Below are positions 60,540-64,000 of a stretch of 64,000 bases of DNA, in pieces (position 1 is the stretch's first letter; the number at the start of each line of letters is the position of its first letter). A model generated the notes under the pieces. It was not told where the DNA came from. It made no database searches and worked only from the letters and a program-made list of their open reading frames with translations. Source of the stretch: Dyadobacter sandarakinus (GTDB taxonomy: Bacteria > Bacteroidota > Bacteroidia > Cytophagales > Spirosomataceae); NCBI RefSeq assembly GCF_016894445.1, contig NZ_CP056775.1, positions 5,637,001-5,701,000 on the forward strand. Reading direction: 5' to 3'. Made by a program: the position numbers and the translations under genes.

Positions 60540-61784
60540 ATGAACATGGAAAGATTTACAGGACTGCTTGGTATTATTCTTATTCTCGGGATCGCATTTG
60601 CAATGTCCAACAACCGCAAGGCGATCAACTACCGCACAGTTCTGGTAGGATTGGGGCTGCAGTTCGGGCTGGCATTATTCATTTTACGTACAGACGTTGG
60701 CCGCGCTATGTTTCAGTGGCTGGGCGCAAAAGTTCAGAAGCTCCTTTCGTTCTCGGACAAGGGAGCTGATTTTGTTTTTGGGACACTCGTACGCCCTGAA
60801 CTGATGCAACGTGCATTTGGGCCGGGCAATGATTTTGTATTCTTCTTCAAGGTTATTCCCACCATCATTTTCGTGGCTGTGCTCGTCAATATGCTGTATC
60901 ACCTGGGTATTATGCAGCGTGTGGTTTCACTGATTGCCAGGGCCGTATACTGGCTCATGGGCGTGAGCGGGGCAGAGGCACTTTCTAATGTGGCAAGTAC
61001 TTTCGTGGGTCAGGTGGAAGCGCAGATCATGATTAAGCCATATCTTAAAAACATGACCAAGTCGGAGCTGATGTCGTCCATGACGGGCAGTTTTGCATGT
61101 ATCGCGGGTGGGGTTATGGCTGTTTACATATCGCTCGGAGTTCCTGCGCCATACCTTATCGCTGCCAGCCTGATGGCTGCGCCGGGTGCCCTGGTCATTT
61201 CCAAAATCGTTTATCCCGAAACCGAGCAGTCGGCTACCAAGGGTGCCGTGAAAATAGAAGTTCAGAAAAACCACGCCAACCTGCTTGATGCCATTGCAGC
61301 AGGTGCGGGGGAGGGTTTAAAAGTGGGGTTCAATGTCGTGGCCATGCTGATCGGGTTTATTGCCCTGGTTGCATTGCTGGATTACCTGCTTGGATTTATA
61401 GGCGGACTGTTGTCTTTTCCGCAGCTAAGTTTTAATTTCTTGCTGGGAAAAGTATTTGCCGTGTTTGCCTGGGCAATGGGCGTGCCGGGCAAGGATGTGG
61501 AGGCAGCTGGCTCTTTGATGGGTACCAAAATGGTGATCAATGAATTTGTGGCTTACCTCGATCTTGTCAAGCTCAAACCTACACTTGAAGATAAAACCCT
61601 GGTTATTACCAGTTTCGCATTATGCGGATTTGCCAATTTCAGCTCCATCGCCATCCAGGTAGGAGGGATCGGGGAGCTGGCACCCAGTCGCCGCGCCGAC
61701 CTTGCCCGCCTGGGCTTCAAAGCGCTGATCTGCGGAACTTTGGCTTCATACATGTCCGCAACACTGGCGGGATTGCTGTTGTAA
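60540..61784 (+). CDS. Concentrative nucleoside transporter (NupC/CNT family)
   Basis: A 414-residue inner-membrane protein importing nucleosides with protons or sodium. Family segments are present: LGIILILGIAFAMSNNRKAI, LLSFSDKGADFVFG, the substrate loops GVSGAEALSNVASTFVGQVE and MTGSFACIAGGVMAVYISLG, AGAGEGLKVGFNVVAML, and AWAMGVPGKDVEAAGSLMGT with NEFVAYLDL and FALCGFANFSSIAIQVGGIG. I chose ATG 60540; ATG 60546 is also possible. Confidence 0.95.
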   Translation: MNMERFTGLLGIILILGIAFAMSNNRKAINYRTVLVGLGLQFGLALFILRTDVGRAMFQWLGAKVQKLLSFSDKGADFVFGTLVRPELMQRAFGPGNDFVFFFKVIPTIIFVAVLVNMLYHLGIMQRVVSLIARAVYWLMGVSGAEALSNVASTFVGQVEAQIMIKPYLKNMTKSELMSSMTGSFACIAGGVMAVYISLGVPAPYLIAASLMAAPGALVISKIVYPETEQSATKGAVKIEVQKNHANLLDAIAAGAGEGLKVGFNVVAMLIGFIALVALLDYLLGFIGGLLSFPQLSFNFLLGKVFAVFAWAMGVPGKDVEAAGSLMGTKMVINEFVAYLDLVKLKPTLEDKTLVITSFALCGFANFSSIAIQVGGIGELAPSRRADLARLGFKALICGTLASYMSATLAGLLL

Positions 61785-61881
61785 ATACCGGCAATAAAAA
61801 TGCATTGAACAGTCAACCCATTGTACTTCAATGGGTTTTCTGGTTTATAATGGTTTACAGGCTGCAAATGGCATGATTTAT

Positions 61882-61902
61882 GTTTATACGTCGGGTATAA
61901 AC
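61882..61902. promoter_or_regulatory. Perfect inverted repeat upstream of the YihY gene
   Basis: GTTTATAC (61882-61889) and GTATAAAC (61895-61902) are perfect 8-base arms with the 5-base spacer GTCGG, and lie 26 bases before the ATG, where an operator would block transcription or translation. No regulator gene adjoins. Confidence 0.5.
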
Positions 61903-61927
61903 GTACAATTTCATTGACAAGCACAAC

Positions 61928-62860
61928 ATGCCCATGAAAACCATTAAAAAGTATTTTTCCATCCTGAAAGAGAGCGGCAGCGAATTTCTGGATGACAACG
62001 GACTTAAACTGAGTGCTGCACTCTCTTACTATACGATTTTTTCACTGGCGCCCATGCTGCTGGTAATCATCTCCATTTTCAGCATTTTCTTCGGGCGTGA
62101 TGCCATTCAGGGTGAATTGTTTGGTCAGATAAAAGGCTTGGTGGGTGCCAGTGCGGCTGCCCAATTGCAGGAAATCCTTAAAAATGCAGAGCTCTCCAAC
62201 AAGTCGGGCCTGGCGGCGGGCATCGGGATCGCCACCCTCCTCGTGGGTGCTACCGGGGTATTTGCCGAAATGCAGGACTCGATCAATTACATATGGTCCA
62301 TCAAATCGAAACCAAAAAAAGGTTGGCTGCAATACCTTAAAAACCGCCTGATCTCTTTTTCACTCATACTTACCCTGGGCTTTTTGCTGGTAGTATCGCT
62401 GGGAGCGAGCGCGCTGGTAGATGTACTCAGTAATCGTCTCGAGCGGGTTTTTTCCGAAGCTTCGGTAATCCTCTTTTATATGGTAAACCTTGCGCTCGTA
62501 CTTGCCGTCATTACAGCATTGTTCACGGTAATTTTCAAGGTTTTGCCCGATGGCGACCTGCGCTGGAAGGAGTGTATTGTGGGTGCAAGCTTTACAGCGA
62601 TTCTTTTCCTGATCGGTAAATTCGTGATCAGTTTTTACCTGGGCAAATCGGACCTTGGCGCAGCTTACGGAACCTCAGCTTCCATTGTAATCCTGCTCAC
62701 GTGGATTTACTACTCTTCCATTATCCTCTATTTCGGGGCAGAATTTACGAAAGTATACGCCAGACAGGATGGAGCAGGCATAACTCCCAACAAGCATGCT
62801 GTACTGGTAATAAGGCAGGAGGTTGACAGCAAAGCTCCCCGGCGAGTACCGGCCGGATAA
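61928..62860 (+). CDS. YihY/BrkB (formerly RNase BN) family inner-membrane protein
   Basis: A 310-residue protein with six helices. The signature start is LSAALSYYTIFSLAPMLLVI (about residues 28-47), followed by GATGVFAEMQDSINYIW, the KNRLISFSLILTLGFLLVVS helix, FKVLPDGDLRWKECIVGASF and the closing YGTSASIVILLTWIYYSSII, LYFGAEFTKVYA. The family was once called ribonuclease BN, but it is a membrane protein of unknown role, perhaps a transporter. Ends at a strong bidirectional terminator. Confidence 0.93.
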   Translation: MPMKTIKKYFSILKESGSEFLDDNGLKLSAALSYYTIFSLAPMLLVIISIFSIFFGRDAIQGELFGQIKGLVGASAAAQLQEILKNAELSNKSGLAAGIGIATLLVGATGVFAEMQDSINYIWSIKSKPKKGWLQYLKNRLISFSLILTLGFLLVVSLGASALVDVLSNRLERVFSEASVILFYMVNLALVLAVITALFTVIFKVLPDGDLRWKECIVGASFTAILFLIGKFVISFYLGKSDLGAAYGTSASIVILLTWIYYSSIILYFGAEFTKVYARQDGAGITPNKHAVLVIRQEVDSKAPRRVPAG

Positions 62861-62901
62861 AAAAGAGAGGGATCCTTCACCGGAAGGATCCCTCTCTTTT
62901 T
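62861..62901. terminator. Bidirectional terminator between the YihY and sppA genes
   Basis: AAAAGAGAGGGATCCTTC (62861-62878) pairs perfectly with 62883-62900, an 18-bp stem with a 4-nt loop, flanked by A-runs and T-runs. It serves both converging genes. Confidence 0.96.
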
Positions 62902-62911
62902 ACAAAATATA

Positions 62912-64000
62912 TTACTGGATTTTCAGCTCAAATGGCATCCGCGCCTGCGTTCCGCCCATATTCAGCAGTTTCTTGTACATGCTTACATAAGGTGCGAGTG
63001 ACCCCAGGTTCTTCTGCATGGCTTTTTCTTCGTTGTTGCCCATTACTTTGGTCAGCAGCTCATCCAGAGGTCTTTTCTTTTCGGGATAGTACCTTACGCG
63101 GTACTCGCCTTCGCTGAGTTTAGCAGCTTTCGCGGCAATTTTAATTGCATCGTCAATACCTCCGAGCACGTCTACCAAACCATTGGCTTTTGCTTCTGCA
63201 CCGGACCATACCCGGCCCTGTGCCAGGCTGCGCAGTTTTTCAACGGACATTTTACGACCTGCCGCTGCTTTTTTGGTAAATGTATCGTATCCCTCGTTAA
63301 CGCTTTTCTGAACCATTGCCTTTTCAAATTCCGTCATTTCGCGGGTGGCGGTCGGCCAGTCGGCGTGAGGACTGGTACCTACTCCGTCGAAGGTAATACC
63401 CAGCTTGTTGTTCATAAAGTCGGTAACATTGAAAATCAATCCGAAAATCCCGATAGAACCCGTGATGGTATTGGGTTGAGCCACGATTGTATCACATCCC
63501 ATGGCCATATAGTAGCCACCAGAAGCTGCTACGTCCGACATGCTGGCGATGACAGGCTTGCTTTTCGCGGTCAGCTGAATTTCCCGCCACATAACGTCGG
63601 AGGCCAGCGCGCTGCCGCCCGGAGAGTTGATACGGATCACGACGGCCTTGACGCGATCGTTTTCACGGATTTTCTTAAGTTCTTTCACAAAACGTTCCGA
63701 GCCGATAGACTCATCTCCGCCTTCGCCCGAGGTAATTTCACCTTCGGCCACCAGTACGCCGACACGCTTGTTGAAATCGCCCTCATCTGCCGAAGTGTCG
63801 CCCTGCAGGTACTTGTCGATTCCTACAAATGCAATGTTCTTTTTAGCATCAATGCGCAGGTCTTTCCTGATGTAGCTTTCAAGCTCGTCCGCATAGCCCA
63901 GGTGGGTCACAAGTTTGTTTTTCAAGGCCGACGCCGGGTTTTCCAGGCCAAGTGAATCGGCCAGGCTTTTAAGTTGCTCTACCGGAACACCCCGGGAAGC
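62912..64000 (-). CDS. sppA: Signal peptide peptidase SppA, 67K type (5' end beyond window)
   Basis: The frame is open from base 64000 (no start in view), so 362 C-terminal residues are visible; TTG 63925 is internal. This is the second half of the long SppA: VGVLVAEGEITSGEGG, VIRINSPGGSALASDVMWRE, the nucleophile serine in MSDVAASGGYYMAMGCD, ITGSIGIFGLIFNVTDFMNN and the end QGRVWSGAEAKANGLVDVLG. In the 67K form the catalytic lysine comes from the N-terminal half, which is missing here. A membrane-bound protease that removes cleaved signal peptides and membrane fragments. Confidence 0.93.
   Translation of the reverse strand, partial: ASRGVPVEQLKSLADSLGLENPASALKNKLVTHLGYADELESYIRKDLRIDAKKNIAFVGIDKYLQGDTSADEGDFNKRVGVLVAEGEITSGEGGDESIGSERFVKELKKIRENDRVKAVVIRINSPGGSALASDVMWREIQLTAKSKPVIASMSDVAASGGYYMAMGCDTIVAQPNTITGSIGIFGLIFNVTDFMNNKLGITFDGVGTSPHADWPTATREMTEFEKAMVQKSVNEGYDTFTKKAAAGRKMSVEKLRSLAQGRVWSGAEAKANGLVDVLGGIDDAIKIAAKAAKLSEGEYRVRYYPEKKRPLDELLTKVMGNNEEKAMQKNLGSLAPYVSMYKKLLNMGGTQARMPFELKIQ

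Noticed and set aside
1-64000. tRNA, rRNA, CRISPR array, insertion sequence or prophage
   Set aside because: Gaps between genes are short. I saw no CCA-ended cloverleaf, repeated spacer pattern, transposase or integrase motifs.

Overview
The window looks like chromosomal DNA of a free-living Bacteroidota, most probably Cytophagales close to Dyadobacter or Spirosoma. I infer this from ECF sigma factors paired with FecR-type and barrel-type anti-sigma factors, many SPII lipoproteins, Bacteroidota-style promoters (TTG/TTTG, about 19 nt, TAnnTTTG), frequent TTG/GTG starts, weak Shine-Dalgarno signals, and families common in that phylum (DUF2911, fused SpmA/SpmB, PspC/DUF5668, SxtJ/DUF5989). No rRNA, tRNA, CRISPR array, insertion sequence or prophage was seen. 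Genus is inferred from general character only.

Layout. 1-2.2 kb: two tandem paralogous beta-barrel-like exported proteins, the first cut by the window edge, then the decayed remnant of a type IX-sorted protein and a lipoprotein. 2.4-6.7 kb: SpmA/SpmB fusion, then a TolC/MacA-type export pair with no ABC partner beside it. 6.9-14.5 kb: gpsA, a sialidase-fold lipoprotein, a Tat-exported serine hydrolase, DUF2911, a PQQ-type sugar dehydrogenase lipoprotein, DUF2798 behind a palindrome, and a lone fabF. 14.5-25.6 kb: HAD phosphatase, EamA permease, a UbiA-like/methyltransferase pair, M28 and M17 peptidases, ATP-grasp enzyme, LacI regulator and GH31 glycosidase. 25.8-32.8 kb: methionine-type aminotransferase, LolE-like permease, glutamine-dependent nadE, an ECF sigma/FecR pair without a TonB receptor, and a VanX-like dipeptidase.

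32.9-41.6 kb is all on the minus strand: a LiaF/DUF5668/PspC envelope cassette; a chain of overlapping small genes (DUF4160, DUF2442, a TrpF-like protein lacking both catalytic residues); then fumC, a helical-repeat protein, a 2-hydroxyacid dehydrogenase, galK and galM, ending at a strong terminator. 41.6-49.6 kb: a cobalamin riboswitch in front of metE (B12-independent methionine synthase), followed on the same strand by a thioesterase, an acyltransferase-3, an SGNH-like protein and a carbamoyltransferase/DUF5989/SxtJ trio resembling sxtI/sxtK/sxtJ of saxitoxin clusters. The B12-dependent counterpart metH lies at 55.9-59.7 kb, so the window holds both halves of the classic B12-switched methionine pair.

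49.6-64 kb: Ppx/GppA phosphatase, an ECF sigma with an anti-sigma factor that appears to span both membranes, a large polytopic membrane protein, a two-repeat PepSY-like lipoprotein, an Lrp regulator, metH, an NTF2-like protein, a concentrative nucleoside transporter, a YihY/BrkB protein behind a palindrome, and SppA running off the right edge. The most interesting regions are the SxtI/J/K-like surface-modification cassette downstream of the B12 riboswitch, the dual-membrane anti-sigma pair, the catalytically substituted TrpF homologue in its overlapping gene chain, and the receptor-less sigma/FecR pair.
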